From Chrysogorgia sp. JL179-B06 (lineage: Eukaryota; Cnidaria; Anthozoa; Scleralcyonacea; Chrysogorgiidae), in contig JAYKKM010000376.1 of NCBI GenBank assembly GCA_035772405.1, positions 846,501 through 910,500 of the forward strand: a DNA stretch of 64,000 bases. The letters are read 5' to 3'. Shown here piece after piece: positions 35,267 to 44,199 of the stretch. Below the pieces are notes generated by a model. It had not been told where the DNA came from, ran no database searches, and saw only the letters and a list, made by a program, of their open reading frames with translations. Position 1 is the first letter of the stretch. Each line of letters opens with the position of its first letter. The translations under genes were made by a program, and so were the position numbers.

Positions 35267-36000
35267 TTATGTAAGTTTGGACACAAACTGCAAGTTACTA
35301 AGCGGTCTGAAATGTTTAAAGAAGAGATCCAAACTAGTTTTCTTTAACAGCGGATGGACTAATGTAGTCTTCCAGTCACAAGCAAAGTAACCAGATTGTA
35401 AGGTAAGGTTGATCATCTTAGTTATCACTGAAAGAAGTACAGCGAGGCAATCGGTTAATAACGTTGTGGGAATGGGATCAAGTGCACAGGATTTCTTGTT
35501 TAAGGAGGTGATAAGGTCGTACGCATCAGCCTCTGTGACACATTGGAATTCAATCAATGTAGGACCAGTGTAATCTACTGATGGTGTTGTACGTGATACA
35601 CAAGGTCCAGAGAACACTCGACAACGTGGATCTAATTTTTACAATCTTCTGAAGAAAAATTCACCCATTTTATTTGGAGAGCCATACTTGTCTGTTGATT
35701 CATTAAAATCTTACTAGCCTTAAACAGTATTCTTTGATCGGTACTGTTCTCCTCAATAAACTGACGGTAGTAATCCTCTCGAGCCTTGTTGATTAGGAAA
35801 GTCACGTGGTTCCGTTTAGCTTTAAATAAAGCCAGGTCTGCATCAAGTTTTGATGATCTCCATTTCCTTTCCCTTTTGGTCAATTTAATTTCGTTATTAA
35901 ACCAGACGACACGCGCTCTAACCGTGATGCACCGTGATTGAACAGGGGCATGTTTATATAGCACCAAAGACAATGTGTTGTTATAGGGCGTCGAGATCAT
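35267..36000 (-). pseudogene. CR1/L2-type LINE fragment on the minus strand
   Basis: Two minus-strand frames in order. 35632-36000 holds the linker after the endonuclease (VVWFNNEIKLTKRERKWRSS, LINKAREDYYRQFIEENS). 35267-35617 holds the start of the reverse transcriptase (KKSCALDPIPTTLLTDCLAV, WKTTLVHPLLKKTSLD, FRPLSNLQFVSKLT). The palm and everything downstream are missing, and the two frames are offset. Its ends abut REL-LINE sequence on both sides. Confidence 0.8.
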
Positions 36001-36235
36001 CCGTTATGTAAAGATATAAAAGAGCGTGGGACGCAGTATGTAGAGCAATGGTTAAATGGAAACAAAACGCTGATATACTACCAAGATAGCTCACATTTGC
36101 CAGATATGTTGTGTCGCCAAAAACCGAAGATGTCCGGTAGGAGATTATCGCCCAATTACAAGCTTAAACACATCGCATAAGACTGGAATGATGGGACGGT
36201 ATATAAACACAAACGCGCAATGCACGACGGTTGAC
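36001..36235 (+). pseudogene. Second REL-type LINE fragment
   Basis: Short overlapping frames encode QYVEQWLNGNKTLIYYQDSS and, after a shift, PKTEDVR and DYRPIT-like residues followed by SLNTSHKTGMMGRYI. The last is the same position as NQRPITCLNNMYKW in the 33900 copy, so this is a separate insertion of the same group. Confidence 0.5.
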
Positions 36236-36298
36236 GCTCGATCTCATCACCTCAGAAGCTCCATGCACTGAAAGATCACATATACACTCAACATTTGC

Positions 36299-36373
36299 CT
36301 GTTGTGGTCTTGTGGTTACCGCACATTTCTATGAGCTGGGAGATCGGGTTCAAATCTTGGGTCGGGCCACCAG
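36299..36373 (+). mobile_element. tRNA-derived SINE head
   Basis: A-box-like TGGTCTTGTGGTTACCGCAC (36305) and B-box GGGTTCAAATC (36347) are correctly spaced for an internal RNA polymerase III promoter. The cloverleaf does not close well, so it is not called a functional tRNA. 36410-36540 holds a hairpin fragment with CAAAAAACAGAGGTTCTGGG that recurs inverted near 37165-37225. Confidence 0.5.
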
Positions 36374-37729
36374 TCAGGGTCTTAAAATAATTGAGAAGGT
36401 GCTGCCTCAATCCTGCGTTCCTTTTGGCCTGCGCCAAAAAACAGAGGTTCTGGGGAACTCCGATGAAACTCGTCATTTGATTGGTTGATGCTGGGCTCTC
36501 GCACCAGTTTCTTTGGGAGCTATTGCCCGCGAAGTTTTGCATTTTCGAATCGCGGTAAATAAACAGTTCTTTTCAGAACTATGGCTGGTAAAGATTTATT
36601 CGATACGCCTGACACATAATTATACACGACAGACCCTTAATACAATTGAACACATGAAATAATTCCAAACAGCAAAAATCCCGACAATTTACAAGTTAAA
36701 ACTTAAAACTATTATTATTCTCGCTTCGTCGCCAAACAACCATCCATCGTCTGACTCGTCTCGTAATTCTTCGCAGTTTCGCCTCAGAACTTTAAAATTA
36801 TATTAGAGACTACAAGGTCGAGGTAGTTTAGCCAAAGTTCTTGACAGAAAGTACAGTTCCTTACATTTTAATGTGTTCTGTGTAACCTGAGCCTACCTGA
36901 GCGGCCGACGGCGACGCGGACATATAAAACACTCTCGTCAAATCGTTCGGTTGACGATTTAGAGAAAAGCTAAGAAAGACCATTTGTATCGCAACGCTTT
37001 GTCAAGAGCTTTGTAAAACATACTGGGCCATTCTTTATCGGTAAACAAATATTTTTCCTGGTCTTCGAACAAGCTAAAGATCGTCAATGACAGTAACAAA
37101 TTATAGGGAACTGGGAACCAGAGGACTGGGAACAAAAACCCAATTTTGGGGACTTTTTCATCGGAGTTCCCCCGGAGCCTCTGTTTTTAGGCGCAGGCCA
37201 AAAAACAGAGGCTCTGGGTACGAGATTGGTGCTACCTTTGCAAGAACACCAGCAAATGGTAAGACTTTCGGATCTTCTCGGAAAACGACCTTAAATCGTA
37301 GGCCCTCGGAATCCCTATCAGTTGGGTTTTCCGTTCACCTAAGAGTAATAAACTGAATAGTCGAACGCTTAAAACATGAGCCTCTTGCTCGGATAAACAG
37401 GTAACCTTATCTTGCGTGGTCGACTCTAAATAAATCATACTCATTTGCCTCGCTTGCAGGTAAAGTATTTCTCCAGCCAATCGCGTTACAACTGGCAGAT
37501 GCAAACCCACCGTAGATTTTATTTCGAACAGTGAAATCTATCAGGAAGCACGCGGGCATATTGCGTAATGCGGGGGGGGGAGGATACTTCAATCGTTATT
37601 TGATCAATTAAAGTTTTTCCCAACCTCAAGTTCCAAAAAGGGAGAAGGCCCTGGGGACGAGGTTGTTTTTTCTCCAGGATAATTTCGAGAGAAACTTTGA
37701 ATTCGAGATTCTGTTGAATTTTTTAATAG
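36374..37729 (+). repeat. RAF intron 2, 3' end: small hairpin elements
   Basis: 37160-37225 is a hairpin (GAGCCTCTGTTTTTAGGCGC facing its complement), and a CAACCTC-family stub lies at 37613-37665, 65 bp before exon 3. A run of G lies at 37571-37580. No gene seen. Confidence 0.55.
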
Positions 37730-37978
37730 GAATATGAAGAACTACAGACAAAGCTCAATCAGCTCGAATACAAAGAAAAAGAACTTCTGGGGTCGAAATA
37801 CTCTCCTTCAAGTTTCAATCGCTATACCTCTATGGATACAATGGAGTTCCCGAGTACCCCCTCGTGTACCACACCAACCTCTAGCTCAAGGAATAGTTCT
37901 CTCACTACATGTGACCCCGGTTCACCCGTTACTCGCGACCATGTTAGAGTTTCCCTTCCGAACAAGCAACGTACAGCG
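37730..37978 (+). CDS. RAF: RAF kinase, coding exon 3 (linker and start of Ras-binding domain)
   Basis: 249 bp, residues 55-137, phase 0 at both ends. It opens EYEELQTKLNQLEYKEKELL, completing the B-Raf-specific region (human [20 protein letters not shown]). A Ser/Thr/Pro-rich linker follows (residues 77-123). The exon ends HVRVSLPNKQRTA, the first strand of the Ras-binding domain (human IVRVFLPNKQRTV). R127 and R135 correspond to human R158 and R166, both Ras contacts. Acceptor TTTTAATAG, donor GTGAGT at 37979. A small CAACCTC-family hairpin lies 65 bp upstream. Confidence 0.96.
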
Positions 37979-38233
37979 GTGAGTTTGGATACTATATTTG
38001 TTCATACAATTTAATTCAACGTGGCTATAGTCCTAAATATAGACAGGGACCGCGTTTTTTAGATGGGGGGGTGGGGTGGCTAAATCTAACGGCGAAGACT
38101 CGAACCTGTTAGGGGGTCCGAAGCATGCCGTCGGGAAACTTTGGAATTTAATTTGAAAATGGTGCAGAAATGGTGCATCCAAAACTGCAAAACGTATGAA
38201 TACTAATTTATTATCAAAAAGGGTATTACAAGC
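37979..38233 (+). other. RAF intron 3, first part: unassigned
   Basis: GTGAGT donor, then AT-rich sequence with a G run near 38065; no feature. Confidence 0.5.
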
Positions 38234-38430
38234 ATAGCAAAGTGAAAAGATGGTGAACTGCCAATATTTTTAGCAACGAAATACTGACGTTTCGAGCGGA
38301 GCCCTTCATCAGAATAAGATTGGTCTTACTCTGATTGAGATTGGTCTTACTCTGATCGAGGGCTCCGCTCGAAACGTCAGTATTTCGTTACTAAAAATCT
38401 TGGCAGTTCACCACCTTTTCACTTTGCTAT
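38234..38430. mobile_element. Palindromic pair of Penelope-like termini
   Basis: ATAGCAAAGTG at the left and CACTTTGCTAT at the right bound an inverted duplication, each arm about 80 bp. Each arm carries the hammerhead-like module: left (complement) with an intact CTGATGA...GAAACGTC at 38282-38318, right with CTGATCGA...GAAACGTC near 38350-38378. Between them TTGGTCTTACTCTGAT is repeated. The structure could be two modules inserted head to head, or a foldback copy of one. Confidence 0.65.
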
Positions 38431-38803
38431 ATATCCAAAACAGTGTCTACGCAGCACTCTACTTTTTTATTACAAACCTAGTTATATAGAGGGTAAAATT
38501 ATTCGAATATGATTGGCTAATGAGGAGGGCATTTTTCCTAAATTCAGGGCATTACTTGTACTTGACTAGTGAAGACGCCAGCGGGAAACACTTAAGTTAT
38601 TATGTTGTTTTACTTGTAAGTCTAAGCTCCCCTGTTCTCTTAGTCGATGTTTGACTCGATAAAGTTCGTTTTAATGTACCGTTTACTTTCAGTGGATTGT
38701 TTTTCACACTTGGTTTTAATATGGGGAAAATTCCTCAGGGGGGATAGAGTAGGCGGGCGAGGTGTTATTGCGGATACTACTTACACTGTATTTCTAGTCG
38801 AAG
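38431..38803 (+). other. RAF intron 3: unassigned
   Basis: No recognised repeat or coding frame. The ORF starting at 38647 runs into the next element's TIR and is not called. Confidence 0.4.
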
Positions 38804-39534
38804 GGCCTGTTTATATGAGAGGCGGATTGGGACGTTTGCCGGGACGGGATGATGATCGGGATCCCGGCATGTATATATTTCTCTCATATTATATATCACG
38901 TTCTGTTTATATGGAATCGATGTTAGGCGGGACGTTTTTTTCCCGGTTTCAGCAACCGGGATCCCGGCTCAAGCGGGACATTTTTTGCCATATAAATACT
39001 CCGTCCCGCCTTGCCGAGACAATATTATGCTGACATTGCAATATTCGGCCACTGCCATGTGACATGTGAACAGTCAAAAAGATGGCGTCCAAGAAGAAAA
39101 TAATTTCTACTGATAAAACCGACGAATTGAACGGACCATCGGCAAACAAAAAGCATAAGAAATATTTTAGATATTCAGATGACATGGTTGATAATTTCAT
39201 AACGTGTATGTTGGATTATAAAGTGAAATGCGAGTACGCAAACATCGATTTTGATGCAGACAAACCCATTCAATATAACAAGATCAGAGAAGAAATGACC
39301 AAGCTTTATAACGACGATGAGGACTTGTTTTGGCCTCTATCGATTTGTATATCAATGCTTAACAGCTGTCTGAAGCTGTTCGATTCAGCTGTTATATTCA
39401 GCTCCATCGATTCCCGCGACAAAATGTCCTTGGTGAAAACATTCTCATACAAACCCCGGATGAAAACGTCCTGTCTCGGCAAACGTCCCGTCTTGGCAAA
39501 CGTCCCGTCCCGCCTCTCATATAAACAGGCCCTA
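38804..39534. mobile_element. Internally deleted DNA transposon with TIR AGGGCCTGTTTATATGAGAG
   Basis: AGGGCCTGTTTATATGAGAG at 38804 and its mirror ending at 39533 are perfect. Subterminal GGGACGTTTGCCGGGACGGG and the inverted form follow; GATCCCGG words repeat at 38918 and 38960. It carries the Myb/SANT-like ORF described next. No convincing target duplication was found. PIF/Harbinger is the likely class because that superfamily encodes a separate Myb-like protein; this is inference. Confidence 0.75.
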
Positions 39535-39537
39535 TAA
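39082..39537 (+). CDS. Transposon-borne Myb/SANT-like DNA-binding ORF, C-terminus lost
   Basis: A good start context (AAGATGGCGTCC) opens 151 codons. Residues 1-22 are a Lys-rich leader. Residues 30-85 read YSDDMVDNFITCMLDYKVKC, then EYANIDFDADKPIQYNKIRE and EMTKLY...FWP, the pattern of the Myb/SANT-like (MADF-type) proteins encoded by Harbinger-group transposons, which bind the TIRs and help import the transposase. From about residue 87 the frame is unrelated sequence that runs through the right TIR. This is a deletion derivative; the N-terminal domain itself has no stop. Confidence 0.6.
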   Translation: MASKKKIISTDKTDELNGPSANKKHKKYFRYSDDMVDNFITCMLDYKVKCEYANIDFDADKPIQYNKIREEMTKLYNDDEDLFWPLSICISMLNSCLKLFDSAVIFSSIDSRDKMSLVKTFSYKPRMKTSCLGKRPVLANVPSRLSYKQAL

Positions 39538-40098
39538 GACTGAGGATGTGTAGTGCGAAAATACACACTGGTCTCTACCTCCTCAGCAGGCGTTTTTGGG
39601 CGAGAAGGGCGCGGGCGGGATAAATTGCGGGCGAAGAGAGAAGAAACGCCTGCCAACTAATGATTTCAAGATGGTAGAAGCATTTGACATTTTGACGATC
39701 GTACTTATAAGCGTATTGAAAAGCAGTTTGTCGAGGAATCTGTTGGGCAGTAACTAGTTAAAACAACTCTCCTTTTTACCACCAAAGCGTATTCAGTTAT
39801 ACATACATACTAACAAACAAAAACAATGCAAAACACAACCTTTATTAGTATATAAAATCTTGTATTTGAAACGCAAATATCACTTATATCTTGTTTTAAT
39901 CTATACATTGGGTTCAAAACACGTTGGTTTACAATGGACTGGTCTACATTGCATTGCGCTAAATCGTAGAATACCCGGCCACTTTCGCTATTTGTATCTG
40001 TTGACAGTTAGTAAAAGTGATAAAAGGGTCAAATTACGGAAAGTTCATCATATACAATTGCTTCGTTATATTTTAAAACCCCATTTAGCACTGATCTA
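39538..40098 (+). other. RAF intron 3: unassigned
   Basis: Nothing recognised; the ORF 39860-40099 has no domain. Confidence 0.4.
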
Positions 40099-40174
40099 GC
40101 CTTCCGGCAGGGAATTGAACCCACAACCTCAGGATCTCTAGACCAGCGGTCTAATCGACTGAGCTACGGAAGCC
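40099..40174 (-). mobile_element. tRNA-like sequence, probable SINE head
   Basis: On the minus strand an acceptor-like GGCTTCCG pairs with CGGAAGG apart from one position. A-box TAGCTCAGTCGATTAGA and B-box GGGTTCAATTCC are intact with normal spacing. The D stem and anticodon stem have mismatches (CTGG against CCTG), so it is a tRNA pseudogene or a tRNA-derived SINE rather than a working tRNA. It ends 112 bp before RAF exon 4. Confidence 0.65.
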
Positions 40175-40286
40175 GTTGGCGAGAGCTTGGCTAGGAGTTC
40201 GGGATATACGATACAAAAAGTTTCCTCTACCATTAACTATTCTTCATTTCTACCTGTATTTACCATGCTGTATATGTATTATTTAG

Positions 40287-40393
40287 ATCAAATGCAAACC
40301 TGGCGTCACAATAAGACGAGCTCTTGCCAAAGCAATGAACATGAGAGGGCTTTCACCAGACATGTGTGTTGTTTTTAGAGTATCTGCAGGAAG
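40287..40393 (+). CDS. RAF: RAF kinase, coding exon 4 (Ras-binding domain core)
   Basis: 107 bp, starting phase 0 and ending phase 2, as in human BRAF exon 4. Residues 138-172: IKCKPGVTIRRALAKAMNMR, then GLSPDMCVVFRVSAG. Human BRAF has [22 protein letters not shown] here. K152 and R157 correspond to BRAF K183 and R188; R188 is the arginine essential for Ras binding, and its equivalent is present. With R127 and R135 the offset is a constant 31 residues, so there is no gap in the Ras interface. Acceptor ATTATTTAG, donor GTATGA at 40394. The reading frame is not the one that gives the longest ORF. Confidence 0.95.
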
Positions 40394-40621
40394 GTATGAA
40401 ATAGAAAAATAACCACCTCTATGATTTATATATTCTATAGAAATGAAGTGTTGAGGTTTTTGCAGAATATATATGGATGTGTAGATCTTTTCATTTAGGG
40501 ATTATAGATATTCATGTAGAATCATTTTAATATGTCCGAGATATTCTCGTAACGCTATAACGCTCTCCCATGAGGAAACCGCCTACCCGAAAGTAACCGT
40601 CTTTTTATGATGCAAAACGTA

Positions 40622-40970
40622 AAGGGATACTCCATCCAAAATACAAATGTAGTTCATATGAGAGATCTTACTGACTTAGTTTATTTCCAAAGTTTTAGTA
40701 TTCAAATAAATTAAGTTGATGTTGGAGAGTTTGTCAATTTCGACGCCATATTTGTTTCTCGAATATGACGTCACTGAGTGATTCTATCTCGTATTATGCC
40801 TAAGAAGATCCTCTATTTTCCTGCATGAGGAACTAAATAGTTTAAAATCGTCAAATTTTCAACTTCAACTAGCCATATCTTCTTAACTAAATTGATAGGA
40901 ATGCTGAAACTTTGGAAATAAACTAAAGTCAGTAAGATCTTTCATATGAACTACATTTGTATTTTGGCTG
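40622..40970. mobile_element. Long-inverted-repeat element in RAF intron 4
   Basis: Arms 40636-40692 and 40911-40968 (CCAAAATACAAATGTAGTTC and mirror) with few mismatches, GGGATACTCCAT outside at the left, and a CRE at 40766. The layout resembles the TTAA elements, but the border TTAA is not clear. Confidence 0.75.
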
Positions 40971-41056
40971 TCAAAATGGTTGTCTCACCCAATCTGTTTT
41001 TACAGTATAACTGCCTGCCGAAATAACCGCCTCCAGAAAGTAACTGCGTGCTCACA

Positions 41057-41147
41057 CTGTTCACTATATACACTATATACACTATATACACTATATACAC
41101 TATATACACTATATACACTATATAGACTATATACACTATATACACTA
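41057..41147. repeat. 9-bp tandem repeat (ACTATATAC)n
   Basis: About ten uniform units with one substitution (TATAGACTAT). A smaller patch of related units (ACTATATACACT) occurs near 43034-43070, just beyond the right end of the second hairpin element. The two patches bracket the pair of hairpin elements. Confidence 0.9.
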
Positions 41148-41148
41148 T

Positions 41149-42433
41149 TTAACAATTAGTAACCGAAGTCGAGGTGATTATCGGTAAATATAACGATAAT
41201 CACCGAGACTGAGGTGACTAATTGTTTTAGTAGAAATTCACAGGTGACTATCAGAGAGAAACAACTGAAAGAAAGCAACAGAAAATGTTTTAAGACTTTT
41301 AATTATTTTATTTGTTATTTCCGGAAGTCGCGCATCGTGAGATCACATGATTTTACGTAATCAACATTCAACAGAATTTTTAAAAACGAACAATATACGA
41401 ACATCATGCTCTTGCAAGTGAAGGCCAAAATGTGCTCAACTAACAAAAATCGATTTTGCTGTCAGATCAAGCAGAACTATAGAGTGGAAGACTGAGTTAA
41501 AGACTGGGTTAACATAAAGAGCAACTGTTGAAAGATCCAGACAAAACTAGTTTTTGCTTGTTAATGTTTTAATAGTGCAAAGCCGGCTTCAGTTTTGTCC
41601 AGCTCAAAGTACCTTTGTCAACCTGCAGTTTTTACCAGGTGAAGCAATGACTTCTTCAGCAGACTTTGGTTTAATTCTCTTTTCCGATGGAGATACAGAA
41701 CCATGCTGTTTCGAGTAAAACTCGGGGATAATTCTGTATATCAGCATTCTGTCTCGACTCGTACACTTTTTTCTGAACCGTATCACCGCTATTTTTCCTT
41801 CACTGAAGAGCAGCTCGAGGTAGGAACTTAGTATTTTATTAGCCTCACTGAATAAGTAATACTGTCACAGATTGATATTTGTTTGTTGTACGGAAGATGA
41901 CGATCAAGACTGCAGCTCGGATTGACAACAAACTTGTTTTTTGTAAAAACTGCCGTCTTTTTTCGGGTAGAGTCGTAAAATATTAACTGAAGCATTTGTT
42001 CATCTCTTCAACAATCATGCTAATAAGATTTCAAACGTTGTCTTAAAACGTTGTCTTAAAACGTTGTCTGTTTGTTTGTTCAAACTATTCTGTTAAATAA
42101 AGATTTTTTTCACAAAAATTACTTGTTGTTTTGATCGTGTGGGCCGTGGCCGATTGCCGTTGACACAACCAACAAGAGTTTAGCTATGAAATTAGGGAAA
42201 TTCCTATATCTTACCTCGAAATCTTTAACTCTATATTTAGTTGCTTCTTTAGTTTGTTTTTGAATAGCATTTTCTTCAATTTTATTCACTTTTACGTACG
42301 TAATATCGATAAATCGAGAAGCCGCCATTTTTAAATCGCTGAAAATGTTATAGTCACCTATCACAAAATAGGCTGTCCATCTCGACCAATCACGGCACGA
42401 GAAACTCTATAGTCACCTGTCAATTTCTACTAA
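41149..42433. mobile_element. Hairpin-plus-TIR element 1
   Basis: A stem-loop (41151-41226) runs from AACAATTAG to CTAATTGTT, with inner words ACCGAAGTCGAGGTGA and CACCGAGACTGAGGTGA. A 1.2-kb body (41227-42433) follows with perfect ends TTAGTAGAAATT and AATTTCTACTAA, extended by ACAGGTGACTAT. Near the right end are CCAATCA (42384) and, on the minus strand, an ATGGCG start (42328). The same layout recurs at 42434, 51274 and 53584. The body carries an exon-like ORF, described below. Confidence 0.75.
42215..42328 (-). CDS. Exon 1-like ORF inside hairpin element 1, tyrosine-recombinase-like N-terminus
   Basis: On the minus strand AAAATGGCGGC starts 38 codons: MAASRFIDITYVKVNKIEEN and AIQKQTKEATKYRVKDFE, followed by a canonical GTAAGA donor. 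The pattern of an acidic helix, then QTKEATKYRVKDFE, resembles the N-terminal segment of Crypton/DUF3504-type tyrosine recombinases (typically ...ENTKKATKxAVxxFxxY). A second minus-strand frame at 41604-41786 may be further transposon sequence but has no recognisable catalytic motif. Family assignment is tentative. Confidence 0.4.
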
Positions 42434-43033
42434 TTAACAATTAGTCACCGAAGTCGAGGTGACTATCGTTGAATATTTACCGAGCCGCGAAGCGGCGAGG
42501 TAAATATAACGATAATCACCGAGACTGAGGTGACTAATTGTTTTAGTATAATTTCAGGTTTGAACTGAATATTCAATTGAGAAGTTTTAAACAGACAGTT
42601 TGAACTGTGTTATGCTCGATGTTTTCTTCACGCTTGACAGCTTTCAAAAACACACTAACGATCAAAACGGACGTCAAAATACAAATAATTATACGACAAA
42701 CAACTTCCTTACCCTTAGACAGTTCTATCTTGAGAGAAATCTGATATATACAATGTCTTTATGCTAAGTTTTTGAGCCTTTTCGACGATTTTTTAGTTAT
42801 AATAATATAGTCGCCATTTTGAAAAAAATTCGTCACGTTTTAGAAACCATACATCAAAATGATGATTCCGAGAGGGGACTGAAACGAATAAATATAGTCT
42901 GGATACAAAAAACACTTTTTCAAGTATGATTTTTAGTGAAGTGATAGTCGCCGCGCTACGCGGTGAACTATCGTCTCAGATTTACTGGCCAGTCAGCCAA
43001 TCAGAACTCGTTTAAGTTCAGAAATTATACTAA
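42434..43033. mobile_element. Hairpin-plus-TIR element 2, head to tail with element 1
   Basis: The stem-loop 42436-42542 has the same arms as element 1, plus a longer loop containing CCGCGAAGCGG. Body 42543-43033 has ends TTAGTATAATTTC and GAAATTATACTAA. A second small hairpin (GATAGTCGCCGCG... at 42951) and CCAATCAGAA (about 43000) lie near the right end; a minus-strand ATGGCG is at 42817 but its frame closes after six codons. Confidence 0.75.
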
Positions 43034-44199
43034 ATACACTATATACACTGTTCACTATGTACACTATATACATGAGTACTCAGAATCTCTAAATGTTTTG
43101 TAATAGTGTTTACTTTTTGATACTGCAGCGGTTCAGATTGAAAAGGTACAAGTTTTAAAAGGTGCATCTTCTACAAAACATCGGGTGGAGTCCAAATAAC
43201 GTGATAGACGAGTACGAATATCCTGCGATATTTTTATAAACTCTAAAAAACCTGTTTGAAACCGTTTTCCCGCCCTTTTCTTCTGTAATCATTTTGAAAG
43301 CATTTGAAGCTTTGTTTGGCTAAGATTGGAAAGAGAAAAGTGAGGTTTTTATAAAATTGGATAATAAATAACTTATTAGATAGTTTAGTGTACAGTACGG
43401 CTGTATATTTTACTCATCATTTGTATTTTGACTTACCCTAGCTATACGGGCTCGCAAAAATACGGCACCACTCGTAAAATATCGAGTTGTGCTATGCACT
43501 AAATTCATTATTGTACGACGCATACGACGACTTGGAGTATGTGGAGAATTGTGCTGTGGTGTCCAGTGTTGGAGACTAACAGCTCTTTATTACAACAATC
43601 GATATTACATACTTGCGATAAACTACGTGATGGTTAATTCAAACTTAGAAACTATACTGATTTTACAAGATTGAAACGACTGTAAATTGAGTACGATTTG
43701 TATATAGAATGTATGTATTCCAACACTCGAAATTTTCCTTCACCATAAATCCTTTCAACATGTAGTTTGATCGAGTGAAATGCCAAATATTACTTATTAT
43801 ATATACATGACGATGTATATTATTACAAATAACTAATTATGGCAAGAACTGTAAGCACAGGTGATCTTGCACTATTACAGGTTTAGCTGGTATCGGGGAG
43901 GCCAGAAAAAACCTGTATGTAAAAAACCTAGTCTGCGAAAACTTGTGACAGGAAATTTGGATCGGGACCAAGATAACCAGCTAGCCCCCTGAACAGAGCA
44001 TTCACAGAATTATAGTAAGAATTATAGCGACAGCAATAGAAGCGAAGTTTAAGTTTCGTTGCCAACACTGTTTGCCTCTTTATATCAGGAATCTTCCGAT
44101 ACGTCATCCTGTAGGGAATAGAGCTATCAGCCATTCATTATGAATACACTTTCCTACTTCACTGCGTACCGTTGGAAAGTCCTTAATACACTAAACTGT
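43034..44199 (+). other. RAF intron 4: unassigned
   Basis: AT-rich sequence without recognised repeats except ACTATATACACT units at 43034-43070. No gene; minus frame 43928-44134 has no domain. Confidence 0.4.

Noticed and set aside
40099..40174. Functional tRNA gene (minus strand)
   Set aside because: A and B boxes are good, but the D stem, anticodon stem and one acceptor pair are mismatched; more likely a SINE head or pseudogene.
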